Assembly (NCBI GenBank): GCA_001599915.1
Contig: BCIG01000027.1
Location: 124,001 to 188,000 of the forward strand
DNA: 64,000 bases
Direction: 5' to 3'
From: Symbiotaphrina buchneri
Lineage: Eukaryota; Ascomycota; Symbiotaphrinales; Symbiotaphrinaceae
Shown: one piece after another, positions 8,678 to 19,425 of the stretch
How positions within the stretch are numbered: position 1 is the first letter of the stretch
How the letters are laid out: every line of letters begins with the position of its first letter
Translations under genes and position numbers: made by a program
The notes under the pieces: generated by a model
The model's input: only the letters and a program-made list of their open reading frames with translations
Databases searched by the model: none
Told to the model about the DNA's origin: nothing

Positions 8678-11600
8678 TCATTGTGTAACGGCGCGAATGC
8701 CCTGAAGTAACACACCAAACATCATGCCGCGTGCAATCTTTTCAATCTGCAGAATATCAAAAACTTTGCCCAAGGCTTCTCCAGTCGCTGCACCGCCCAT
8801 AACACCCATCAACGCTTGTGGCATCCCCTGTTCAACTAGTAACTTCCTAGCCTTGACTCGTAACTTCTCCTTTTCTTCTTCGGACTTGGGAGGGGGCCAG
8901 AGCTTGAGCTCTTCCTCCGTCGGCATGGCATTTTCTCTGATCTTCAGGATATGTGCAGCAATGCCTTCATCCGACGTGTTCGCGTCAATAACGGACTCCT
9001 GAATCAGGACGCGGATAGCTTCAAGATTCGGGTTTCCCGGTCGAAGGAGAAAGCTTTTGGCCGCGTTCAGAAGGGTCCGCCGAATGTTCCAAGCTGAAGA
9101 GAGAGTATAAAGTTCGTTGATGACAGCAAACAGCAACTCGACCGCCACCTGCGTCTCCTGTTCCGTCAACGGGGTTGGGGCCCTCCGGCTCGAGGCTTGT
9201 CGAGGTGCTGGAGCCTGATGCTCGCTGGGGTACGGTTGAGGATTGGTTTTGGGAGCAGTAGATGCGGCAGTACTGGCGATACTTCCGCTAACTGAAGGCC
9301 GTCGATCACCGGCTGTGAGCGGGCGCTGTGCCATATGCGGAGATGATATAGGAGAAGCGTAATCGTCAGGTATCTCGCTAGGAGGCGGTGGAAGATGCAG
9401 TTCTTCTTCAATGTCTTCAGCAAGTGATGATCGAGAAGCCTCCATAGACTGCGGGGCTCGTGTGTACTCAACACTCTGCCGATCATCAAAGGATCTCTTA
9501 GATTCTGTACTGATGCGAGTCCGGAGAGAGCGGTCTTCCTCAGCTGAAGATCCTTGCTTGCTCAGTGGCTTACGATCCAATTTTGAAGGGAGTTGCTTTG
9601 GTTGAATAGATGAGACGTCTCTGAAGCTTTCTTGACTTTCTCTTCCTTTGCGAGCTGTAGCCGTTGGTGGCACATTTTCTCTTCCGGTTAGACTTGTGGT
9701 AGACGTCCGGCCGGTTGAATATGGATTATTGGACCCAGAGCCTGTCTTCTTTGCGACTCCGCTAAACACCCGGCCCACATCACCGAAAAATGCCTTTCCT
9801 CCTTCAGCAGCACCTTTTGGAGCAGCAGTAAGTACATCCAGCATTCCCTTACCCATCGTCTCAAAGGCTGCAGGATTTGGCCATCCGAGTCCAGGGAACC
9901 CACTCTTGTTGCCTGCCCCAGGAGAGTTCCCGAGCCCTTGATCCTTCTCCAAGAATCTACGCATGCCTTCACTTTCAGCCAGTTGTGCATAGCGCAAAGC
10001 ATCCCGAAGATACTTTTCGAGATCTGCTCGAAGGGATGCCTTTGTATTATCCCTCCATGCCGGCAGCGCCGTGTAATGATTGGAAAACTGTGATACTCCG
10101 GCGATAACCGAAATACGGCGAAGCACCTCATGAAGCGTCTCAAAATCCCCGTATTTCCTGGCGATCATCCATCCACGATGGTCTGTTGATGCAGGTTCGA
10201 TTTGTATTAGATAATCGTCGACAGGTTTTGAGCGCATAGCCGTCTTGGCCCCAGGCCCCGCATCATCGAAGATGGAGATGTTAGCATTGTGCAAGGTCAA
10301 AGGTGATACTTCCACCGCTTGATGGCTGGCAGAGACGGGACGGCGTCCTATTGAACCTTGTCCTGGTCCTAGCTGATCGAAGTTCGTGAATGTAGAGGGC
10401 TCTTGTGACTCATTCAGAGTTGTATCGTGGGAAAGGCTCGACGAAGATGCCTCCAAGTCCCGCGTGTCAACACCCCTCTCCAGCTCGCTGCTCGAAGAGG
10501 TTGGAGTAAGCATCGCTTGGCTGGTATTACCTGACGTCGCGTCGTCGTTGCTGATGCTGGCAGTGGCTTGGTCTCTCGACCTCCTGGCATCCTCTTCAGC
10601 CATGAGCTGACTCAGACGTTTTGCTTCACGCATCGCCTCTTCCATAGGGTCCTCGGACCTCAGCCGGCCTTCTCCTGTCTCAGTAACGGATGACTTCGCC
10701 TGCAGGGCTTCAGAACTAGAGATCTCTTTTGCTTCTGGAAGCTGATGTACGTCCGAGGAACGTTTTACGTCACTTGTGGCGTTGCCCACGCCTTCATCAA
10801 TGGCGTGAAGAAGTTCGGGCTCCCCTCCTTCAAGTAAATACACGATCCATTCATTGATCCACTCAGGCTTGGAGCACTTCTCCAGAGTCATCTCGAGGAT
10901 AAGACCAGCCAGTACTTCTTTTAGGAAGACTCTGACCGGTTCGCAATTGTATGCTTTCGGATCCAGGAAATTCTGCAAAATGTCGTCTGCAACCATTCGA
11001 AGTTTCTTTTCTTGGTGGCTGACATCAATGATGTTGGCCAGGTTGCTGTCCGGCTTGAATGTCAAATAGTTTGCAATGACTTCGCGGGGACTACTATTGG
11101 GACTAGCTGTAACTGCAGTAGCAAACTCATTGAAGAGAACGATCATGATGGACGAGGAATTTGTCGTAAAGTCAAGGAATGTGTCAGCCGGCCGTTTCTT
11201 TGAAAGATGAGCAGATATCGAAAGGATGAATGAGGTGAGGACACGACGGCAGGCAAGTGGGAAGCTCTTGTCCTTTGGAAGTAGTGGTTTGTACCACCAA
11301 CTAAGAAAAATCAGCGGAGTCTTAGGACAGAGGTTACATGCGGACCTACTTGACATAATCGCGAATGACAGCATCGGTCAGAGTTGTTAATGCAGCCCCG
11401 GTTGCGGGCGCAAACGATGAATACTCAATCTGCTTGTCGAAACCTGACAGCAGCTCCGAGACTGTGACATCTTTGCCCTCATCATCCGGACTTCCATGGG
11501 TCTTCTTCTGCTTCCAGTCGAGGAGTCTCGCTGCAATGTCAATGCCCACCTCTCTCCTCCTTTTGATCTCTTTGGCTTTTGCATCTTCATCCGTACCTAG

Positions 11601-11924
11601 CACCGCATTATCTTCCCAATTTGCGTGTAACGCAACACCTCCAACAATTCCAATGAGCACCAACCCAACCCTTCCCAAGAAAAGGTAGCTGGTTGCTCCC
11701 AATGCGACAATGCAAGCTCCTAACGTTTCATTGCTCGCGGTTGAAAAGAAATGCAGTGCGCTATCTGTCAGCGACTGCAGCGTAGGCGCATTCGCCTTCG
11801 TGTCCGTTATTTTTGTTTCCTCAGATCTTGCAGCAGTATTGCTTTCTTCAGCCTCCTTGTGCGTATCGTCTCCTTCTACATTGTTTCGGAGGCCTATTGC
11901 CCGATCACTCTGTGTCTCGCTCAT
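8678..11924 (-). CDS. PXA-PX-Nexin_C sorting nexin (SNX19/Mdm1 group)
   Basis: Two exons, 11924-11350 and 11300-8678, with a 49-bp intron (donor GTAGGT, acceptor TTAG); the junction codon gives RDYVNWWYK. The product is 1065 residues. A hydrophobic hairpin at about 69-99 (GACIVALGATSYLFLGRVGL onward) suggests membrane anchoring. A PXA domain spans about 150-350 and a Ser-rich acidic linker follows. The PX phosphoinositide-binding domain lies at about 528-647, with ARKYGDFETLHEVL and the later WRDNTKASLRADLEKYL. After a long disordered stretch, a Nexin_C domain occupies about 905-1017. Yeast Mdm1 and animal SNX13/14/19 with this architecture sit in the ER membrane and tether it to vacuole/lysosome or lipid droplets. 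I see no RGS domain between PXA and PX, so SNX19-like organisation fits better than Mdm1. It diverges from the RING-like gene at 12.4 kb. Confidence 0.85.
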
Positions 11925-12401
11925 GGCCGTCTATTGTCTTTTCTTCCAAAGTGACCATCCAATCGGGATTGATCATACGCTCTTGGGTGGATGAGATGTC
12001 ATAGCCCAGTTCGAAAGGGGCCGGCGTCGTAAGCGTTCACCAACAGCCAGCTTCAAACGAACGATTCATCTATTGCCAGGAAAGCCGCAAAAGCGCCAGA
12101 GCGAAGACAGATTCATAGCATAGTGGCGATATGGAAAGGAGGGTTGATTTGGAGGTTCCTGGAGCTGCTTTGTCTGTTTTCTCTGTTTCGAGGGTATGCT
12201 CACCGAGGCTGGCTTCAAGGGGACACGGTAACACGTCAGTTCTCAAGGCGCGTCCAGGAGCTCAATTTAGGCTCGGTAAATGCCGGCCATGTTCTGGACC
12301 GTCGAACACAGAAGCTTCGTCTGAACTCAAGCTACAGATTTTGGAACATTTGGAACAAAACAGCAGATCGATCCACTCTGACACTGTCTAAGCAAGCAAA
12401 C
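11925..12401. promoter_or_regulatory. Divergent promoter region, sorting nexin / RING-like gene
   Basis: 477 bp between two divergent start codons (11924 on minus, 12402 on plus). It must contain both upstream regions. The plus-strand frame of the RING-like gene stays open back to 12123, but that stretch is Trp/Leu/Arg-rich without family character and is taken as leader. No specific factor site is claimed. Confidence 0.5.
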
Positions 12402-13227
12402 ATGGCCGTGTGCGCGACATGTCAGAAGCCTCTGGTGCTTGAAATCACACCAGACGATGATGATCAAGATGTGCAAATGGAAGCGGGCTCAAGCAGTCTG
12501 TCCAACATGAAAACAGTACCAGACGATGTAGAGCTTAATGCATGTGGCTGTCACTTTCACTGGTAAGATGCAGTTCCAGGCAGAGTGTTTACCCTGCTAA
12601 CATGTGTCTGCATCCAGGGATTGTCTATTGGAAAGCTACACTGTCACTTCATGCCCACACTGTTCCACGTCTCTCACAATAACTTCTCCTACTGGGGAAC
12701 AACAAATCCTGTGTACACTTCGGAATGAGGGTGGCGTCCAAACCGATCTTGATATTCTCCCACTACTTACTGAAGAGGGATATCTGAGGGCATACCCAGA
12801 GGAGCGCAAGTGCAGAGCTTTCCTCGAGTTCTGCCGTGAGGGTGATGTGCAAGCGATCGCATACATGTTGTTGGACGAAGACGACGATGATGAAGAGGGA
12901 CCACCCATCTCACGGGCAGATCTCCTGAGATATCAAGATCCTATTGGTGGCATGAGCTCAGGGCTGCATGTAGCAGTCGCCAATCAGCATATTGAAGTAC
13001 AGTGGCTATTACTCTTGTTAGCCTCCACCCTGCCTCTCGATCAATTTCCGGCAGCAGTTTTTCAAGAGGCAGAACAGCTAGGGGTGATGAGGAATGAAGA
13101 CGAATTGGAGGGCAAGCCTGATATTCGGACGTTGAAAGATGCGGATGGCAAAATTCCGGCGCAGCTTGCTCAGAACATGGGGCCAGTCAGGTCTGGCGGG
13201 CCAAGCGTTGCTCAGCTGGCCCCATGA
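12402..13227 (+). CDS. RING-like zinc-binding protein of unknown substrate
   Basis: Two exons, 12402-12562 and 12618-13227, with a 55-bp intron (GTAAGA...CCAG) splitting a Trp codon so that HFH-W-DCL is continuous. The product is 256 residues. Potential zinc ligands are C4, C7, C48, C50, H51, H53, C56, C67 and C70 (CATC, ACGCHFHWDC, CPHC), an arrangement close to RING-H2, which would make it a candidate ubiquitin ligase. After the finger comes an acidic run (DEDDDDEEG), then SGLHVAVANQHIEVQWLLLLL, which resembles one ankyrin-type helix pair, and a further ADGKIPAQLAQN motif typical of an ankyrin repeat start. The start at 12402 was chosen because MAVCATC puts the first cysteines at the N terminus. 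A specific orthologue is not recognised. Confidence 0.75.
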
Positions 13228-13970
13228 TGATTGCAAGAGCACACTGGTGTTTGGGAGTAATTATTTGGCGCTTGTCTTGCTGGTATCAGGGGCCAAGGAT
13301 TCCGTGGACTTCGATTTGCTCGTTCGAACTACAGTGTACGAAGTACGATTACCGAGTTGTTCAACGGACGCCGAGAAGGACGGAACCTTGACTGCATCTC
13401 GGAGCCGAAGAGCCCCGACTCCGACTGCATGGCACGTGATGGCTCAGGATCAGAGTGTAGGGTGCCTTATCGTACCTCGTTTTACGCATAATAATGATCT
13501 CCATGGAGCAATTTAAAGAGTTTCACATGCGCTGCTTGGGAAGGTCCGGTGAATCCGCGACGACGGATGCAATAGGCAACACTAGTACCGAACTGGGCAA
13601 AGCCCCCAATTGTAAGAAAGGCTGGCGGGCGCACAGGCCATGCTCAGGGGTGGTTAAGGGGGCGCTTGACGCTTGGCACGGGAGCTGGCGGGAGGTATGA
13701 CGCTGCTGACAGTTCAAAAGTTTAGAGATAGGCGGCAGCTTTGAGGATCTCGGAGGTATCACAAACTCCTTCGTCCGGACACCTTTCGCGCCCATGACAT
13801 CTCTGTATACGAGAAAAGCCCCTCGCGCAGCTGGCCTGCTTCCTTTCCAACTTTGTAATAGAATCTGTTTCACATGACCTTTGATAGACCTCGTCCTCTT
13901 TTTAAGCTTCCTTGACCCCGTCCTTGGTGAGTAAACTTGGAGAGAGTAAGCACCATGACCGCAAACAAAC
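13228..13970. other. Intergenic
   Basis: Tandem plus-strand spacing between the RING-like gene and the sterol acyltransferase. Short frames on both strands only, nothing recognised. Confidence 0.5.
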
Positions 13971-16395
13971 ATGCCTCAACGCCAGAGACATCGCCGTTCC
14001 TCCTTCAAACTCAGGTCAATTAGATCACTGACGGCTCTGGCAACAGTCACTGTCCGGATACCACGACAAGTCACATCGCATAGACCTACAATCCTGTGGC
14101 ACATGGGGGAATCAAGGGACGGTGATCAGGCTCCTCAGCTGAAGGGGCGACTATTTCCCAACGGAACAGCAGCATTTGATGTCCGTGATCTGGATGGCAC
14201 CACTCCACCTCCACCAGACAGAATCGTTCAAGCGCGCCAAGAGGCCTCGTCGTCCGAGACGAGCAGCGTCACGCTCGGTTCTGAAGAGGAGAGCTATGAT
14301 CGTCTCCGCTTCGAGCCTGACGCCCTGGTACCCGGAAGTAGAGGCGGAGGCTGTGACCCAAGCGATATCACCAATTCCAAGAAGAGTCGAAGTAGTAGCA
14401 CACCAGATTTACATGATGGGACAAGGTTGAAGAGGCTGCATAGCTACGAAGGGGCGAGGGAGCAAGTGCCGGAGTCCCGAAATGGTCTCCGCCAGGGCAT
14501 TCCCATCAAGCTACAGAAAACCGACGAGAAAGGCAAATATGTTTTGACAGCGGAGAATGATCCGGAACTGAGAGACATCATCACCCGCCTTCAGGTTGAA
14601 CATGCTGAGGACCACAAGCGTCGGTCGAAGTTTAGTGATTTGGTGTTCACTCGGCAGTTCACCGCATTTGATATGCGGAACCCTTGGAGCGCAGAGTCAC
14701 CATTCCATGGATTTTTCACCCTGTTCTGGCTGGGTATAGGAATGCTTATCTTGCGAACAGCTGGGAATAATTGGTTGAAATATGGAAGCGTTTTCGGAAG
14801 GAATCATATTGTTCACATCATGCGATCAAAGGATGTTATTGTTCTAGGCCTTACGGACGGTGTCATGGTTGGATTGACGTTCTTCTGTCTGCTTCTACAG
14901 AAAGCCATTGCCAATGGTTATGTCCGATGGCATGGAGCGGGCATGTGGATACAGAGTGTAAGTCGACCAGGTCCACAGTACCCGTAGGCACAGGGTCTAA
15001 ACATTGTCAATTAGTGCTGGCAGATCTTCTATCTTGTGGCCACCCTTGCTTGGGGCGTCCATCGCGAGTGGCCATGGACGCATATGGTTTTTATCGTCCT
15101 CCATTGCCTGGTATTCGTCATGAAGCAGCATAGCTACGCATTTTACAACGGCTACCGTGAGTATTCATATATTGAGCACCTTATAAACATTGCTTACATG
15201 TATTGCTAGTTTCTGAATGTTATCGACGCAAAATAACTCTGGAGAAGAGATTGAAGCAACTTGAGGAAGTTGAGCCGCAAAGCGCGTCATCACCGACCCC
15301 CACGGCGAAATCCTTGTCCGTAGACTACTGGGACCCCAAAAGCATGGATGCGATTCTCAGCCGACGACGTTCATCAGTCAAATCGGCAAAGGTTCCGGCT
15401 CATTTGAAGACTGGTGAATCTGACATCGCTGCAATTGCCGGTGCTATCAACTCCGGACAACCTCTTGACGCCGATCAGATCAAAGCGTTTCGAGAGATCC
15501 TCGAGGAGGAGATCGAGCTGTTGGACCGTGAAATTAAGGGGAAGTGTTCCGAGACCGACAACTGCTACCCGCGCAATCTCAACGTCAAGGATTTTGCTCA
15601 ATATATCCCGCTCCCCACCGTCGTTTACGAATTGGAGTATCCTCGGCAGGAAAGCATCAACTGGCGGTACGTTGCCGAGAAAGTTGCAGCCACCTTTGGA
15701 GTCCTGGGTGTTATGATCGTTGTCAGCGAAGCATATATCTACCCGGTGGTCATGCGGACCGTGGAAATGAGACAGAGGGGCACGCCGCTGGCGGACAGAC
15801 TGAAAGAGTTCCCATTCATATTGAGCGAACTGATGTTCCCATTCATTTTGGAGTACCTCATGTCGTGGTACGTTATTTGGGAATGCATTGTAGGTCACTC
15901 TAGTGTGCCTCCTGGGATCCAGCTAATCCCTGATCAGCTCAACGTACTCGCGGAGCTTTGCCGTTTCGCTGACCGTGGGTTCTATGCCGGTATGCCCGCC
16001 TCTCTCCCATTTGGCCAGCTACAATACTAACTTCCCTTCCAGACTGGTGGAACAGCGTGTCCTGGGACCAGTTCGCGCGAGACTGGAACCGGCCGGTGCA
16101 CAATTTCCTCTTACGACACGTCTATCACTCGAGCATCTCCGCCTTCCATTTGTCACGGTCGTCGGCAACGCTGGTCACGTTCTTCATCTCGGCGTGCGTG
16201 CACGAGCTGGTCATGTGGGCCATCTTCAAGAAGCTGCGGGGATACCTGCTGGCGATGCAGATGCTGCAGATCCCGCTCGTGGCGCTCAGTCGGACGAGGT
16301 TACTCAAGGGCAGGAGTACGTTGGGCAATGTGATCTTTTGGATTGGCATCTTCACCGGACCGAGCTTTTTGTGTAGTTTATATCTGATAATCTAG
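13971..16395 (+). CDS. are2: Sterol O-acyltransferase (ARE1/ARE2, MBOAT family)
   Basis: Five exons: 13971-14957, 15015-15156, 15210-15889, 15938-15989 and 16043-16395. Introns are 48-57 bp and all frames join; the product is 737 residues. The MBOAT core is in the C-terminal half. FADRGFYADWWNSVSWDQF (from residue 613) and RHVYHSS precede FISACVHELVMW, whose His (about 674) is the catalytic residue; Asn624 in DWWN is the second conserved site. Several hydrophobic segments from about residue 245 onward are membrane spans. Family members esterify ergosterol with fatty acyl-CoA in the ER for storage in lipid droplets. The N-terminal 230 residues are Ser/Pro/Arg-rich and poorly conserved in kind. 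Translation may begin at 13971 or at the in-frame ATG 14103 (MGESRDGD), since residues 1-44 are an Arg-rich stretch without clear function. It is one of the best supported genes in the window. Confidence 0.93.
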
Positions 16396-17293
16396 GGATA
16401 GAGGGGAGGAGAGGCGTGGTGGCTGGTTCGTTACTGGAGTTTGGCTGGGAATTATGAGCATTGGAAGAACACGGATGGATGACTTCGATGTGTTCCTGGG
16501 CAATGAGTTATGTATGAGTATGCGAAGATGATCAAACCTACGAGCCAACGTGAGGAAATGAAATTATTCTAGATTTTGAACCATGCTGGAACGTCAGAAA
16601 TTGCCAGTCTGGAGTGGGACCGATGTCGGAAACGGTACGGGGATATTGGGCGAAGGGCCGAGTAGTGGGGAAGTGTGACAAGCCCTGTACGCCTTTCAAG
16701 TCAAAGACCACACGATAAACTAGATCTGGATTTCGATGATTTGCAAGTAGATTTAATTGCTTGCGACACGATTTCAAGCAACAAATTCACTATGAAGGTC
16801 AAATGGAGGCTCCGAGGACCCCTTTTTGCTTGATGACGTTGGTTGCGCGGTGGAGGATTAGGTGGAGAAAGCTCGTGCACGATTTCGTGCCGGTCTGCCG
16901 GGAGCTACAGCCATCAGCCGAGTTGTCAGCGTTGCTGATTGGTCCAGGAGTGGGGCGGTGGGTGATGGATTTGCGCCGATTGCGACAGTAGCTCGCCTTT
17001 TTGCTGGAGCGGTGGAGGGGGATTGTGGATGATGATAAATTCGGTGAGAAGCCCTTCCAATTTCTACCCGTTCTTTCTCTTCTTCCCCGTTTCCTCCAAC
17101 ATCTTCATCTCCAGTTTCCACTCATTGTGAGTATTCCAGACCCTCTCTGGCCCCTCCAAGGGCAGCATTGAGACGTCCTTCCTCGTGGTACTAACCACCA
17201 CCAGATTGCTAAGCTTGCTCCAAAGCTTCCCCACTATTCGATAAGTCGATAACAAACTCCCAACACACAACCAGCACCCATCAGCACCTCGCC
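16396..17293. other. Intergenic
   Basis: About 900 bp between the acyltransferase and the dienelactone hydrolase-like gene. The 200 bp before 17294 are CT-rich (for example TTCTTTCTCTTCTTCCCCG), as is usual for leaders of well-expressed fungal genes. No other element seen. Confidence 0.5.
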
Positions 17294-18221
17294 ATGGCTT
17301 CCAACCCGCCCGGAAAATGCTGTATGGCCCTCGTCAAGCACGAGGGCACACCTACAGGCGAGATCAAAAAGATCGGCGACTGTAAGTCCAGCTCCAAACC
17401 CTGAGCCAGCAAGCGCGCCTCTAGCTAGCATGGCTACTGCAAGTCAGGCAAACACATTGCTGACAGCACCTGCCCGCGACCGCACAGTCGAGGCCTACTT
17501 TGCCTACCCCGAGAACAAGAGCACGCAGAACGCCATTGTCATCGTGACCGATATCTTTGGCCATGAGCTCGTCAACGCCCAGCTCATCGCTGACCAGTTC
17601 GCCGCCAATGGCTACTTCGTCGTCATGCCCGACTTGTTCAACAAGGGTAAGCACCCCCCCTTGCTCCACACAATTGACGTCTCCTGCATGATAACAACAA
17701 GCTAACTAAGTCTTTGCCCTTCCACAGACCCCGTCCCCGCCGACCGGCCCGCCTCATTCGACCTCCAAGCATGGCTGCCCAAGCACGGCGTCGACAGCGT
17801 CGAGCCAATCGTGCAATCAACGCTGAAAGAGCTGCGGGGCCCCCTAGGCGCGCGGCGCATCGGCGGCGTGGGCTACTGTTTCGGCGGGAAGTACGTAGTG
17901 CGGTCTTTGAAGCCGGGCCAGTTCGACGTGTCGTACACGGCGCACCCGTCGTTCGTCGACGAGGAGGAGCTGGCGGCCATCAAGGGCCCGCTGGCCATTA
18001 GCGCCGCCGAGACGGATTCCATATTCCCCACCGAGAAGCGCCATAAGAGCGAGGAGATCCTCCAGAAGGCCGGATACCCCTACCAGATCAACCTCTACTC
18101 GGGCGTCGAGCATGGCTATGCTGTTAGAGGCGATATGAGCAAGAAGCATATCAAGTACGCTAAGGAGTCGTCGTTCTTGCAGGCTGTGCACTGGTTCGAT
18201 GAGTTCTTGAAGGTGGATTAG
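17294..18221 (+). CDS. Dienelactone hydrolase-family protein
   Basis: Three exons: 17294-17381, 17488-17646 and 17728-18221; introns are 106 and 81 bp; the product is 246 residues. The first junction yields KIGDF-EAYFAYPEN and the second FNKGDPVPADRP. It has an alpha/beta-hydrolase fold with the nucleophile in GVGYCFGGK (Cys133), acid Asp179 in AAETDS and His211 in GVEHGY, the Cys-Asp-His triad of dienelactone hydrolases. These enzymes open lactone rings (classically in chlorocatechol and aromatic breakdown), but most fungal members are cytosolic with unproven substrates. The N-terminal MASNPPGKCC is characteristic of a widespread fungal subgroup. An alternative acceptor inside intron 1 (near 17443) was passed over because it adds non-conserved residues. 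There is no gene cluster around it that would suggest a catabolic pathway. Confidence 0.9.
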
Positions 18222-18605
18222 AATGCCAGTTTTGGGAGGAAGAGAAGATTCAGCGCGGGGCAAGTATACGCCCGCATCTTTGTCGCTAGGCTGGACAGAT
18301 AGACCCCTAGATTCCAAATATATAACGAAGCCTGAGAGCCCTTGTTCCCTTTCTTCGCGGAAACAATGGATGTGTAACCAGATGTTGTGTGCGTCAGAAG
18401 CTCTTCGTCAAATGCCAACGGCTATTGCTCTGTATGGCCAAATGAGTGCCAGGGTAGGATGGAGAAGGACCACTGCATGTACATCATCAACTCAAAAATC
18501 GTGCTCGATATATCTGATCCTCGCGCTTGCCAAACCGCGTGCAACCACCACCCAATTACAAATATTCGTGCATTATATATAGCACAATAGCGGCCAATCT
18601 ACCAT
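18222..18605. other. Intergenic
   Basis: Region between the dienelactone hydrolase-like gene (plus strand) and the possible terminal exon at 18606 (minus strand). The two are convergent, so it should hold both 3' ends. Nothing else recognised. Confidence 0.45.
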
Positions 18606-18732
18606 CTACGACCACAGGCAATGGAATACGACGCATCCCGTCCGCTCTGCTGAATCTAAGCCATTGACCGACTCGTCAGTACTAAGGTCGGGGACGACTT
18701 GGGAATCCGGGTTGTTGTAGATTTTTGTCTTT
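18597..18732. repeat. 136-bp direct repeat, copy 1
   Basis: Identical by eye over its whole length to 19207-19342, on the other side of the assembly gap. Offset is 610 bp. Sequence just outside remains loosely similar (both flanks have an ATATATA-CACAA stretch on the left side) and then diverges. See the matching finding. Confidence 0.9.
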
Positions 18733-18887
18733 GTTTCCTTTTTGCTTTTTGATTTCGGCTTCTTGTTTTTCCTTAGGACGCTGCATGGGTCTGGAGTTCT
18801 CTTTCCTTTCTTTGAAGGTTGGTTGTAAGAATTGAGCGTGGTGATTGAAGGAAGAGCAAGAAGTGCTTTCTGTTTTGCCAGTTGAGC
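18606..18887 (-). CDS. Possible 3' terminal exon of a basic protein, copy 1
   Basis: Minus-strand frame open for 93 codons from 18887 to the TAG at 18608-18606, with no ATG inside. It reads as a Lys-rich segment (KGKRTPDPCSVLRKNKKPKS) followed by IYNNPDSQVVPDLSTDESVN and ends FHCLWS. The composition is protein-like, and the last 42 codons recur identically in the second copy. The 5' part of the gene, if there is one, would lie in or beyond the unknown bases. The family is not recognised; it could also be chance openness in a repeated non-coding segment. Confidence 0.3.
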   Translation of the reverse strand, partial: AQLAKQKALLALPSITTLNSYNQPSKKGKRTPDPCSVLRKNKKPKSKSKKETKTKIYNNPDSQVVPDLSTDESVNGLDSAERTGCVVFHCLWS

Positions 18888-18919
18888 TTACTTTGGACGA
18901 GATGTCCCCACTTTAGATG

Positions 18920-19019
18920 NNNNNNNNNNNNNNNNNNNNNNNNNNNNNNNNNNNNNNNNNNNNNNNNNNNNNNNNNNNNNNNNNNNNNNNNNNNNNNNNN
19001 NNNNNNNNNNNNNNNNNNN
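18920..19019. other. Assembly gap (100 unknown bases)
   Basis: Run of exactly 100 N, a conventional placeholder, so the true distance is unknown. It is flanked by two copies of a 136-bp sequence. Confidence 0.99.
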
Positions 19020-19206
19020 ACAATGCTGTCAATATTACAAGAGCATGAGTGCTAGAACAGAACATGCATGCCATTCACTCATATAAGGTACAAGTATGCC
19101 CAACATTAGAGATCAATCAACCTCGCATCTAAGTTGGGGTTGCCAAACGAACTCAACCCACACAGGCCTTTGAGGGTCCCATGAATATATACCACAACAA
19201 CAGCAT

Positions 19207-19342
19207 ATCTACCATCTACGACCACAGGCAATGGAATACGACGCATCCCGTCCGCTCTGCTGAATCTAAGCCATTGACCGACTCGTCAGTACTAAGGTCG
19301 GGGACGACTTGGGAATCCGGGTTGTTGTAGATTTTTGTCTTT
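19207..19342. repeat. 136-bp direct repeat, copy 2
   Basis: Second copy of 18597-18732. On its right it runs into a T homopolymer of about 22 bases (19341-19362), where copy 1 has an ordinary mixed T-rich sequence. Confidence 0.9.
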
Positions 19343-19404
19343 TTTTTTTTTTTTTTTTTTTTGCTGTTTGCTTTTTTGCTTGCTTTTTCTTTATCTCCTC
19401 TCAT
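19216..19404 (-). CDS. Possible short basic protein or terminal exon, copy 2
   Basis: Minus-strand frame with an ATG at 19404, 62 codons, ending with the same 42 codons as copy 1 (TKIYNNPDSQVVPDLSTDES, then ending FHCLWS). The T homopolymer is read as a poly-Lys run. Whether this is a functional paralogue, a truncated duplicate or an assembly product cannot be told from the sequence. Confidence 0.25.
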   Translation of the reverse strand: MRGDKEKASKKANSKKKKKKKKTKIYNNPDSQVVPDLSTDESVNGLDSAERTGCVVFHCLWS

Positions 19405-19425
19405 GAAAGATCTGTTTCCATGCAC

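Noticed and set aside
12123-12401. Upstream extension of the RING-like gene
   Set aside because: The frame is open but reads as Trp/Leu/Arg-rich sequence without zinc ligands; the start placing CATC at the N terminus is simpler.
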